DNA of 64,000 nt from Delphinapterus leucas (lineage: Eukaryota; Chordata; Mammalia; Artiodactyla; Monodontidae): assembly GCF_002288925.2 (NCBI RefSeq), contig NW_022098036.1:45796218-45860217 (forward strand), given 5' to 3'. Of the stretch, positions 51,351 through 61,621 are shown piece after piece; the stretch's first letter is position 1; each line of letters starts with the position of its first letter. Position numbers and translations under genes: made by a program. The notes beneath the pieces are model-generated. The model worked only from the letters and a program-made list of their open reading frames with translations, searched no databases and was not told where the DNA came from.

Positions 51351-52823
51351 CTTCTATGGGAAATGGGGCTTTGTTGAAGGGGGAATGACTTTATTTTTAT
51401 TGTAGGAAGGTCACTTGGTGGCCGTGTGAAGCAGTGTTTGAAGGGGGCACAAATGAGGATGGAGAGACTTGATGACAGACAGACTAGAGGTAGATGATCA
51501 TTTATTAATTCAAATGAGAGGAGCTGACACCACTAGAAGCAAGAACAGAAAGAAGTAAGCTTTGATAACTAGCTTGAATCTATTAAGTCTTGGTGACTAC
51601 TTGGACCTGGGGTGTAGAAGAGAGGGTAAAACTTGAATGGCCCAGAATTATCTGACTTGTGTGAAAGGTGATACCCTCACTGAGTTTGTTGTCTCACTGC
51701 TTTTCTAGACAATCTAGAGCCTGGGGTGCTGAGCCTGGGCTGGGACCTGATGCTCTAGGAACTGAGGCTGGAAGGGGTATATTTAGAGTGAGTTGTGGGA
51801 GTGGATGGGATTTGGTGAACAGGGGTGGCATAACTTGCCCTTGGGCTGCAGCATGTGAAACTAAATGGGAGTGTTCCAGACGGCTCCAAGCTGTTCAAGG
51901 GGACTAAGAAGGGGACTTTTAGCTATGAGGCTATGGGTCTAAGGCAGGCAGTGGAGGAGCTCTCAAGGAAGGCTGTGAAAAAGCCATAGGAAATCCAAAA
52001 GAACATCTGCATGTCACCAGCTCTGGTTCTGTTCCAGCCTGGGTACCTAATCCCATGAGCTAGTACTGATAACTAAGGGATGAAACAGTATTCCTATGAA
52101 AGCTTATTTTTAGTTATTCTTTAGCAATCTGGCTTTGGCTCCCCTTGGTTTCGTCCAAATCCAGTAACTTCCATCACTCATTCTAAACATACCTCCAACC
52201 TCAGCTCTGGAAACCTCTCATGGACTTAAATACAGCCATGGAGTATCTGCTCCAACTTTATCACTCACTTGAAGTGGGCAGATGGAATTAAATGCTCCAC
52301 AAGGGGTCTTCATAGCAAAAGCTATGTTTTGGGGGAATTATGGACATACAAAGAAATGTTGGATCATTTTTTCTATTTTATTATTTTTTTCCGCTTTGCA
52401 TAAGTATGATGAATCCTTTCCAGGTCCAGACATCCCCTATTTCTCAGGGGATGTAAGGTGGTGACCCTGATGATGGCAGCTGCTTGGCCCTACCTTTAGA
52501 CCTGGTTCTTCTAGATGGCTCACCTCCTCCCAGAAGCAATGATAGCGTAACCAGAAGCTAAACTTTTTGTTTTTAAAAATTAATCAATTAATTTGCATTT
52601 GCTGATGAGTACTAGCAGCACATGAAATCCTGTTTGACGGTGTTTGTTGTCTTTCCTCAACTTCTTAGGACAGACCAACGGTGCATGAAGGAAATTTAAG
52701 AAATACAGGGTGAAATTAGGTTAAAGTCAGGAGGGGGACTGATAGATCAATCAGGAAACAATGAGATAAATGTGATGTAGTTTTTCAACCTGTTTTGTAA
52801 TTAGAAAGAAATAAGGTGTGGAC

Positions 52824-52825
<2 letters not shown>

Positions 52826-52873
<48 letters not shown>
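52826..52873. repeat. (AC)24 microsatellite
   Basis: An uninterrupted dinucleotide run of 48 bp, likely polymorphic. Confidence 0.95.
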
Positions 52874-52875
<2 letters not shown>

Positions 52876-52900
52876 TCAGATAGCCTAGGCTGGTAGGTAG

Positions 52901-52940
52901 AGGGTGGAGAAATTCTTCAGAGGGTGGAGAAATTCTTCAA
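52901..52940. repeat. 20-bp tandem duplication
   Basis: AGAGGGTGGAGAAATTCTTC occurs twice in direct succession. Confidence 0.85.
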
Positions 52941-53383
52941 ACTCAGAAATTTACTGTGTGTCTTAATCCTGAGCAAAGCTGAGGAGGGAAAAATAAAAAA
53001 TAAGATTTGTGGGGAGTATAAAAGCTCAATTTCGGATATGTTGACTTTGATATGATCATGGGGCATGCAGATGGAGAATACAGGTTTAGTTCAAGCTATG
53101 AGAGTCCCTGGATGGCAGTGACACAGAATATCTGACCTGTCCTATATAACAACAGGGTTGTGAGAATTAAATACATGTGAATGTACTTTACAAAACTATA
53201 TAGCATTGTGTACCTCCATTATTTTTATTACTATTTTGAGAATTCCAGCTTATAGCATCATTTCTGTGTTTCTTATAGGCAGATAGAATAGTATTTTTTT
53301 TCTCCAGAGAAGTCAATGATTTTTCTATGTTCATCTTACCCCAACTACTTCCCCCCAGCCCCTGTGTAGATGCTGAGGTTTGA

Positions 53384-53422
53384 GGTTTCTGTAAGCCTCT
53401 CTCTGTTGCTCATCTCACTGTG
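53384..53422 (-). promoter_or_regulatory. 23-RSS of the TRAV38-2-like segment
   Basis: Heptamer CACAGTG (53422-53416), a 23-bp spacer, and nonamer ACAGAAACC (53392-53384). Confidence 0.85.
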
Positions 53423-54024
53423 GACCACTGTAAGTGCAGAAATACATTGCAGCATCCTCCAGCTGGGAGTCTGAGATACTGAGACGGAAGGATTTGGCTT
53501 CTTTCTGGAAGTTCACAGAGTAGTGACTGTTGGTTGCATTCTGTTGCTTATAAGCTTCTTGGCCAATAATGAAAATCATCTCCCCACTGGGAGGCTGTTT
53601 GTACCACAACAAATAATAATCACTGTCACTAGTGCTATACGTACAGTCCAGGGTCACTGTGTCTGCCTCTTGCACAGACACTTCTGGTTGAGGCTGAGTG
53701 ACCATCTGGGCCACACTGGATCCTGTGGGAAAGAGGAGAGAAAGGACCACCCTGGGTGTCACAGGAGGGAAAGAGAGCAGGCAGACCAGCCCACACTGGT
53801 TGCCATCTCCACCCACCTTTCTTCTGCTTGATCCAAACTTCAGGTAAAATCCATCAGCTTTCTTGCCTCCAGTAGCTGGGACCCATGAGGAGGTAAGATC
53901 CCTGTGTTATTAATCTTTCTTCCTACTTCCCAGTCCTATTGGATGTTAGTAAAAGCAAAACATGTGCCTTCCTTACCGAGATAGGTAAGACCACGACTGC
54001 CCACAGCAAACCGGGGCCTGCCGT
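53423..54024 (-). pseudogene. TRAV38-2: TRAV38-2/DV8-like V segment, leader exon broken
   Basis: The V exon (53722-53423, 300 bp) is fully open: SSVAQMVTQPQPEVSVQE, first cysteine in LDCTYS, YYLLWYKQPPSGEMIF in FR2, AYKQQNAT, and the end MYFCTYSG. The leader exon (54024-53977) has ACG where ATG is expected. It is also 48 nt instead of 49, so splicing gives a shifted frame that reaches a TGA within FR1. No in-frame ATG was found in about 70 bp upstream. The leader residues (AGPGLLWAVVV) resemble human TRAV38-2 (ACPGF..), and the segment lies on the 3' side of its twin, as in human. The RSS is perfect. Probably a recently broken gene; the human comparison is from memory. Confidence 0.82.
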
Positions 54025-54097
54025 GCTGGCAGCTCTCTCCTGCAGGGTGACAAAAGCTCTTGTTCTTATCTGAACCTTAGGTATTAGCTGTACTGGG

Positions 54098-54107
54098 TGA
54101 CATCACT
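54098..54107 (-). promoter_or_regulatory. TCR V promoter decamer (CRE-like)
   Basis: The minus strand reads AGTGATGTCA, an exact match to the TCR V-promoter decamer AGTGAYRTCA bound by CREB/ATF. It is 74 bp upstream of the degraded start codon, a normal promoter distance. The aligned stretch upstream of the TRAV38-1-like twin lacks it. Confidence 0.5.
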
Positions 54108-54170
54108 GCTTCAGAACAGGAACTGGTATGTCAGGTGGGCGGTTGAATAACTGTTGTCAACTGTGCAAGC

Positions 54171-54185
54171 AGTGCCCTCTTCAGG
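54171..54185 (-). promoter_or_regulatory. CTCF-like motif upstream of TRAV38-2
   Basis: The plus strand reads AGTGCCCTCTTCAGG, 147 bp upstream of the former start. It matches 10 of 15 positions of the CTCF core. Confidence 0.4.
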
Positions 54186-54189
54186 TCAC

Positions 54190-55180
54190 AGAAATAATTA
54201 CTGAGGCAATTCCTATGATTCACTCCTCTACCCAGGAAGAACTTGGTTTAAGGAAATCTGTTCTGTAAGGAATCTGTTTATACGAGTTTCAGGTTTCTAT
54301 TTATATTCAATGAAGAGACCTTGATATTTAAAACATACCCTATTTTTCCCTTCATTGCTGCTTTTAAAAATCCTACCTTTTATCATAACTTCTCCAAAGA
54401 AACCTTCTGTGACTGTGTTAGAACATACTGATTTTCCCCTTAATATTCTCTTATGAATATATGATGTTTACAAAATAAATTTTAAGCATAATCTTTGGGC
54501 TCTATTGAGCACTTATTATGTGCCCAATATTGCCAAGAGCATTGAAGAATTCCGTATACCTGTACGAGGCAAAGTTCTGTCCTCATAGAGACCATAATAT
54601 ATTTGGGGGAGGAAAGATCAGGGCCTGGAAACAATAGCAAATGCTTTAAAAAGGTAAGTCACTATGAATCAATCTTTCAGATTCAGCACAGTGTGACTTT
54701 AGGAGAGAAGGAATTCAAGGATTCACTATTAGAGAAGAAACTTTGGAGGAGATAGAGCTTTAAGGTGTGCTTATGGGACTAATATGATTTGACCAGACTG
54801 ATACACACATTAAAGGGAAATTTGGGTGAGCGGAACAACCAGAAAAAAAATTCAAGAGTTTGAAGTGCTTATGGGTCAGTAAGGAGAATAGATGGACTTG
54901 AATAGAGGTATATTTTGAGAAGAAGTAGGAATGAGGTTTAAATAATAGAGGGTGAGCAGATTCAGGGACAGGGATAATGAGAAAAGTTGAGACTTGGTAA
55001 CTAAGGACATGATCACACATCTGCAGAGACTGGAGTTTTGTAAATATGGTCTGTTTCACCATCTTTTGAAAAAATAAGGTGACAGCTTCTAGTTTTCCAA
55101 TTATGTAATCACTCAAGTACTCCCATGCTCTTATTAGCAATCAGCCCAATAAAGTTCACCTTAAATTTCTTCTGTTCTTT
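54190..55180. other. Spacer upstream of the TRAV38-2-like segment
   Basis: MIR/L2-like debris near 54.50-54.60 kb (GAGCACTTATTATGTGCCCA). Otherwise nothing recognised. Confidence 0.4.
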
Positions 55181-55240
55181 CTCTATTAAAATTTCAAAGA
55201 ATTCTCTATTAAAATTTCAAAGAAATTTTCTCTATTAAAT
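55180..55240. repeat. Short tandem repeat, ~24-bp unit
   Basis: Units of TCTATTAAAATTTCAAAGAA, the last one degraded. It adjoins the left end of the ERVL remnant. Confidence 0.75.
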
Positions 55241-56680
55241 GTTGTTCCCCCCCAAAATGGAGCCTAAAGCAAAGACTCAGGTGAAGATAGTTTATTTAGG
55301 ACGTGATCTTAAGAAGCAGAAATGAGGAGGTAGATAGCACAGGATTAGGGCTTGATTCTCCCAGGATCTCCGAGAAGCATACAGGATGCTTCTCAGGACT
55401 ATCTGCTGGGAAGCAAGAAGCTAGTGTACTCCTGTCCCTTTCCCCTCTGGTTGGTGCTTGCTGGCAGGGATGGTAATTCCCCTATACTTTCAGGCTGTGC
55501 TTGCCCATGGGCTGAATGAGCTCCCAAGGAGTCAGAGAAAGCCCTGGGGTAGGAAGTAAAAATAATGCACAGTGCATGCTTAATGTTGGATGTTATCAGC
55601 TTGAGATGAGTCTGAGCATCCAAGAATTGTCTATCACAGCCATTGATAAATTCAACCCTAGGCATTTGGACGTGACAACAGGCACATGAGATATTTGTTA
55701 TAGGGCTCTCTTTGCACTACTCAGATGCGTGCTTGTCTTATGTTATTTTCACTGTGTCTCTGAGTCTTCAAGATTGTGGCTGGCTACAATCCATCTAAAA
55801 CACTTAATACAGGAGGTTGCATAACTTGAGCTTCAGGCCCCACTCCTTTAATTGGTACCAAGTCTATAACTGATACTCATCTTTTCCCTCCTCCGCTGTA
55901 CTCTCCAGACTTCCTTATATTGGATACCACTTTGGCGAACTTAGATTCTTGCCTGGCGGGGTGACCCAGACCCTCATTGCTGAGAGGTCTCAATTCTTTG
56001 TCACTTTGTCCTTTTTAGGCCTTGTTGCCACAGTTGCCACTTGCTCTTTTTACTGGGCATGGAAATACCCCATGTGAAACGCTTACATTCCAAACATATT
56101 TCTTCTTGCTCTCACTGTGTAATAACAATCTGGTACTCCATGATAATTGGGTCAATTATGCCCCCATCTAATAAATCCTATCTTTGTCTGCTGGACCTCT
56201 GGCACAAGGAGTTCAACTAGGTCACCTAGTGATCTAGGTGGCGGTCATAGCTGCAGGTTCAGTGGGGCCCTTACTGAATCCGCTGGTGGAAGCATTCTTC
56301 CTCAGGGAACCAGGACCTCTAATCCAGCAGAGCCTAGGACTATGAGAAAAGGCAAACACAAATTCTGAAGGTGGGTTACAGGGAGTGACAGGAGAAGAGA
56401 CTGTTCTGCTTCCATTTCTTGGTTTCTAAACTTGTGTATTTTAGCTAGGGTGCCACAGCACCATACATCAGACATTGATTTAATGAATGTTATCCCTTCC
56501 TGGAATAGCATTCCAACACTAATGGTGTTGCCCCTGAGCTCGTTTCTTAGCTGAGCCTTTAGCAGGCCATTCCATCATTCTTCTAGGTCACCTATTCTAG
56601 ATACCGTCAACCTAGCTTATCTCTTAAGTCTATTGTAGGACCATTGGGTTCCCTCCCTGGTTATGCTGTCACAGCTGTTG
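55235..56680 (-). mobile_element. ERVL remnant (LTR and internal fragment)
   Basis: The stretch is LTR-like from about 55.24 kb (GGAGCCTAAAGCAAAGACTC, then AGTTTATTTAGGA). Its internal part aligns by eye with 59.44-60.13 kb. No intact frame remains. Confidence 0.5.
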
Positions 56681-57105
56681 TGTTCTAAAATGGGTACCTT
56701 TTTCTGAGGAGATTCGGTTTTGGACATGGATGGACAATTAAAAGAACAAGCACCTATGAACAAAATGGAAAAGATTAAGATTCTTGGAGGTAAGAGCTCC
56801 CAGGAAAATTATAAAGATTTGCTGGACAGAGGAAATGCTTCAGAAGTCTGACCTGTCACATATACCATATGAAGCTATGAGGGTTACAGATGATAGCAAG
56901 TATGAAGACAACTTGTAAAACTGGAAAGCACTACACGTGTCATTTTTACTGTTAATTTAAGGACTACAAGTCATAGACATTCATCTCTCTGTGTCTCTTA
57001 CATTCAGATAGGAGGAGCTTTTATTCCAAGGAGAAGTCAATGACTTTCTATATTCCTCTTACCCCGACCACTTCCGCCGACCTCTGCACAGATGCTGAGG
57101 TTTGA

Positions 57106-57144
57106 GGTTTCTGTAAGCCTCTCTCTGCTGCTCGTCTCACTGTG
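57106..57144 (-). promoter_or_regulatory. 23-RSS of the TRAV38-1-like segment
   Basis: Heptamer CACAGTG (57144-57138), a 23-bp spacer, and nonamer ACAGAAACC (57114-57106). Confidence 0.85.
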
Positions 57145-57732
57145 GACCACTGTAAGCGCAGAAATACATTGCAGCATCCTCCAGCTGGGAGTCTGAGATC
57201 CTGAGACGGAAGGATTTGGCTTCTTTCTGGAAGTTCACAGAGTAGCGACCGTTGGTTGCATTCTGTTGCTTATAAGCTTCTTGGCCAATAATGAAAATCA
57301 TCTCCCCGCTGGGAGGCTGTTTGTACCACAACAAATAATAATCACTGTCACTAGTGCTATACGTACAGTCCAGGGTCACTGTGTCTGCCTCTTGCACAGA
57401 CACTTCTGGTTGAGGCTGAGTGACCATCTGGGCCACACTGGATCCTGTGGGAAAGAGGAGAGAAAGGACCACACTGGGTGTCACACGAGAGAGAAAGCAG
57501 GCAGACCAGCCCAAACTGGTTCCCATCCCCACCCACCTTTCTTCTGCCTGATCCAAACCTCAGCAGAACATATCAGCTTTCACCTGGGCTCTCTGAGGCA
57601 ATGCATTTACTCTGCTATTCATCTTCTCTCGTTTCACAGCCCCATTAGATAACATTATAAAGAAAGACCTAAACCTTCCTTACCCAGACAGGTGGAGACC
57701 AGGACTGCCCGCAGCAAGCTAACAAATATCAT
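57145..57732 (-). CDS. TRAV38-1: T-cell receptor alpha variable segment, TRAV38-1-like, apparently functional
   Basis: Leader exon 57732-57684 encodes MIFVSLLRAVLVSTCLG with a GTAAGG donor. The intron is 239 bp with a CCCACAG acceptor, and the V exon is 57444-57145 (300 bp). The domain has AQMVTQPQPEVSVQE, first cysteine in LDCTYS, YYLLWYKQPPSGEMIF, AYKQQNATNGRYSVNF, and MYFCAYSG. No stop is present and the splice phase is consistent. The leader resembles human TRAV38-1 (..VSLLWAVVVSTCL), and the segment is 5' of the TRAV38-2-like copy, as in human. Its V exon differs from that copy at only 5 of 300 bases (four amino acids), while the leaders differ greatly. The recombination signal is intact. 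The promoter decamer seen at the twin is absent, and the CTCF-like site is degraded. Confidence 0.88.
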
Positions 57733-57899
57733 GCTTACAGCTCTCCCCTGCAGGCTGAGAAGTCTCCTGCTCTGATCTGGGTTCCCCTCTGTGCTCTGCG
57801 GCCCTCGAGCTTCAGAGCAGGAAATGGTATGACAGGTGATGGGTGACTGTCTCACTGACGAAAGTTTTCCCAATACTTTTTGGTCTCGCTTCAGGAACT

Positions 57900-58830
57900 A
57901 GGCTATTGGTTGTAATTTCAGATGAAAGTGAAAACCGTTTTCTGAGTTTTTTTAACTTGTAGGCTGAAAATAAAGAGAAGAGGGAGCTGGCAAATTTATT
58001 CTGCTAAGACCTAATCTTGGAGAGAAGAATGGGGACCTGGAATAGTGGGCAGAAGTGGCAGAGTTTTATTTGCAACAGTGGCAAACTCTATAATTTTTCT
58101 TTGCGTTAAAAAAAATAAAAATGACAAAGCAAGTACAATATAAACAATTAATTATGGGTGATAAGAATACACCTGTTATATTAATGTATTCAATTTTTTA
58201 ATAGTTTTACAACTTCTCAAAATAAAGAATGAGAAAAAAGATATATGTTTGTGCCTGAAAAGAGCATGGACTAAACTCAGAGTAAGTGGAAGCAGATCAT
58301 GTAGTGTCTAATTGTGCTTATATTTTCCACGGACACACACAAAAAAGAGACCTATTTTTTTTAAGAAGTTCTGAAATAACTATTGCAGGAGTTCTCATCA
58401 GCACCGAATTGCTTCAAACAAGTCATATTAAGAGTTGCTCCCATCACTCTCATTCCATTTTGAAAAAATATTGTGAACAAGGAAAGAAAGACCTACTGTG
58501 ATTCACCAGAAGTTTGTGTTTCCAGAGGAAGTAACAGGGACACTTATGTAATTCCTGAGCTGGAGTCCCCAAGCCAAGAGTAAGAATGGGGTTCTGCTAC
58601 ATACTGGGTACTGTCTGACAGCACAGGTTCTCTTGTAACAGACGTGGGTGGCTGAGTCTTCTCACTGAGAGAGATGCTCAGGCGATTGTAAGAGTTGGGA
58701 CCAGCCCTGAATGAGGCTGCTAAAATCTCTGTGCCCCTAAATTCAGTTTGATAGCAATGGAAGAAGGAGCAACCAGAATTTCTTCTATATCATCTCCATC
58801 TTTGCCCCATGATTTGAATTCCTGTATCTT
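57900..58830. other. Spacer upstream of the TRAV38-1-like segment
   Basis: AT-rich, no feature recognised. The position that aligns with the CTCF-like site of the twin (57880-57895) is degraded. Confidence 0.4.
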
Positions 58831-60760
58831 GGTTTTGGATTCCCAAAAAGTCAGCTCTAATACAAGGACTTGTGTATAATTAGTTTATATGCAGGTGATT
58901 CTAGGAAACATTAGTAGGAAGTGAGTCAGAGAAGGGAAGGAGGCCAAGACAGGGTGTTGTCATCAAGCCGTTACTACTATGGGCAATTGGAGCTTAATCC
59001 AGCTGGGTAATTCTGGGAGATGGTATAGCATACCCTTTGGAGTTACCCCAAATGAGGCATAAAGGAGCTGGAGTAATTCATAAACTCATTACCCATCATG
59101 GCTTGAGGGATGCTTTGGGGACATCAATTCTCTGGCACATCTGACTTGTCCTGAACACTGGCCACGTGCTCTCATGGTCAGAAAATAGTCCTCAGAGTTG
59201 CTGGGATTTTCAGGGTATAGAGGTGGCTGTCAGGGTATGTGAGCAGAACACCAGCAGCATCTGTACAGCCCATACCTTTCACTGCTGAGATCCACTTGTG
59301 CTCTATGTTAAATTTACTCAGAACACTAGTTCTTTAAAAAAAAAATCAATAGAAGGATCAGTGGGACAAGTTATAATTGCTATAGTTGATTCCACAGCCA
59401 TAATTCATATTTATTATCTTCCATCTACCTCTTATATCACTCATTCTTGATTCTCTTTCACCTTTGACTAATACTTCTATATCTAGACTTCTGTCCCAGG
59501 GAGGTAACCTAGACCTTCATCCCTGAGGGGCCTGAACCCCTGGTTATTCTCCCCTTATCAGGCCATAGTTGCTACAATTGCCTGTTTACAGTAATTATGG
59601 TCATGAAAGTGCTAAAAGTCATCCCGGTGAATCCCCTGAGTTTTAGTCCTATTTTTCCAGCTCCCAATAGGCAGCAATAGCCCTAAATCCTCATGATAAT
59701 CAAGATAGATTGCCCCTGCCAGTGTAGTAACTCCTTTCTTGGCCTTCTGGTCTTCGGACATGAGTATCTCCAAATGACCAGGTGGTACATGTAAAGTTTG
59801 GTTTCGTGAAAACTTCTCTGTTTCCCTAATAGAAATACCCTCTCCTTTCTCTTCAAAAGGAAACAGGACCTCTAGTCCAGAAGAACCTAGAATTATGAGA
59901 ACAGGAGGCACACAATATCCAAGTGAGTCACTGAAACTGGGAGTTGATGGGGAGATAGCCCTACTTCCACTCCTTGGTTCCCAGGTCCATGCATTTTATC
60001 TAACAGGAACACAGCACCATCCTGAAGAATAGTTCTCCAGCCTCTCAGAGCACTACCTCTAAGCTGGTGCTTTAGCTGAGCCTTTCAGTGGTCATTCCAA
60101 TGTTCTGTTAGGCTAGTGGTTTGTGGATAATGCTGTATGTAGTAGATCAGCATACTCAATGGTCACATGCCTGTTGTCCCAACTCTTTGCTATAACTTGG
60201 GTCTGTTGATGCAAAGGGATGTGAAATCCCTTGATTAATCATAATGATCAGTCAGGCACTCTGAGCCCTCAGGTTATGCCGCTATGTGTGGCACTATGGA
60301 AGGGAAGGCAAACTCATACCCAGAACATGTATTAACCCAATAGGAAAAGATTTCTGCCACCTCCAGGGTGGAAGTGTCCAATGTAATCAACTTGCCAGCA
60401 AGTGGCTGGTTGGTCTTCTTGAGGGGTGATTCCACATTGAAGGCTCCCTGTTGTATCTGTGGCTGACAGGTTGGATATTTGACAGCAGAAGTAATTAGGT
60501 CCGACTTGGTGAGAGAAAACCCGTGCTTCTGGGCTCACGGAGAACCTCCATGCTGTCAGCTTGGCTAATCTGTCTACGGGTCTGTTGTTCAAGCAGTGAA
60601 GTGGACGAAGACAGAGGCTGGTGACATCCCCTGGTTGGATCATCTTGCCATGTGGTCACTCGATGCTTCCTCATAGTGGACACTCCCTGGGGAGCAAGGG
60701 TGTGAGACGGTGATCCAAACACTGTGTGCCTTCACTTGCTGCCCCTTCAGTTCATGGTCA
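58830..60760 (-). mobile_element. ERVL remnant with degraded pol/integrase region
   Basis: A minus-strand frame at 60643-60332 carries QPATCWQVDYIGHF, which resembles the integrase region of ERVL-type endogenous retroviruses. Frames are interrupted on both sides, and no gag or env is recognisable. LTR-like sequence starts near 58.83 kb. It is an ancient, non-coding copy. Confidence 0.6.
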
Positions 60761-60824
60761 CTCCTAAATGTGACTCTCCCTCCTCCCACCCCAGCAGACC
60801 GTAGAAAAGAGCAAGATGCTAGGC

Positions 60825-61039
60825 CAGGAGTCACCAACCCCAGGGCCACGGACCAGTACTTGTTTGTGGCCTGTTAGGAACCAGGCCGCACAGCAGGTGA
60901 GTGGTGGGTGACCGAGCAAAGCTTCATCTGCTGCCCCCCATCTCTCACGTTACTGCCTGAACTGTTCCGCCCCCCCACCCCATGGAAATATTGTCCTCCT
61001 TGAAACCAGTACTTGGCGCCAGAAAGGATAGAGACCGCT
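60825..61039 (+). mobile_element. hAT-Charlie-like non-autonomous DNA transposon
   Basis: The element begins CAGGAGTCACCAACCCCAGG and ends GGATAGAGACCGCTG, which are imperfect inverted termini. It is flanked by GCTAGGC at 60818-60824 and 61040-61046, in line with a hAT target duplication. Strand is arbitrary. Confidence 0.7.
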
Positions 61040-61582
61040 GCTAGGCACTTTTAAAAGTCACCCCTTTCACTCATCTCCAGCCAGCTGGTTGAAATTTTAT
61101 CCTCTTTTAAGCAGGAGACAGATTTGCCATCATACTGTGTTCTCCTTTCACTCTGTCCTTTTCTAAACTTTTTACCATTTTTCCTCAGGTTTTGGTACTT
61201 GGTCTTCTACCCCAGTCTTTTCAGAATGTCAACGTACATTTTCTTTCACTACTGAATTTGATGGTTACGGCTTTTAAGATTTTGTATTCTTAATATATTT
61301 GTAAAAGTCTACAAAGCAGCTCAAAGGCAAGAATTTTACTGTTTCCTGCCTTCTTTAGTGCTCTCTTCTTTCTGATATTAAGCCTCAGGTTTTTGAACAG
61401 AGTTAGGACTTCACACAGAGAAACAAAATATATTAGATGGTGTTTGAAAACACTATCCCTCTGCACATGGTATTCAAACGGAATATTTGACACTGTTATA
61501 CAAAGCTCCTCCTATTTCCCTTTGCTCAGAGTGCAAAGTCAGCGCCCTGGAGCCCTTCAGGCAGGAGGTGCAGGCTTAGCAG

Positions 61583-61621
61583 GGTTTAGGTGCGGGACGC
61601 AGGTGTCTGAGCAGCACTGTG
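61583..61621 (-). promoter_or_regulatory. 23-RSS of the unassigned V segment
   Basis: Heptamer CACAGTG (61621-61615), a 23-bp spacer, and nonamer ACCTAAACC (61591-61583). Confidence 0.83.

Larger units (their letters stand above)
49250..52800. other. Intergenic spacer between L1 cluster and TRAV38
   Basis: Apart from the L1 end at 50.7 kb and the relic at 51.2 kb, no feature is recognised. Confidence 0.4.
53130..56680 (-). repeat. TRAV38 tandem duplication, 3' unit
   Basis: This unit carries the TRAV38-2-like segment plus ERVL debris about 2 kb upstream. Homology to the second unit starts near the TGACCTGTC motif at about 53.13 kb and covers flank, RSS, V exon and proximal intron. It is recognised again in the ERVL part (55.9-56.6 kb). 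The offset at the V exon is 3722 bp. Confidence 0.65.
56850..60760 (-). repeat. TRAV38 tandem duplication, 5' unit
   Basis: This unit carries the TRAV38-1-like segment plus ERVL debris. The flanks are roughly 80-85% similar by eye to the other unit, much less than the V exons. The duplication is therefore old. Confidence 0.65.

Noticed and set aside
53523..53831. A 102-codon plus-strand frame over TRAV38-2 and a 128-codon one at 57266-57652
   Set aside because: Antisense shadows of the V exons. The splice sites, Ig landmarks and RSSs are all on the minus strand.
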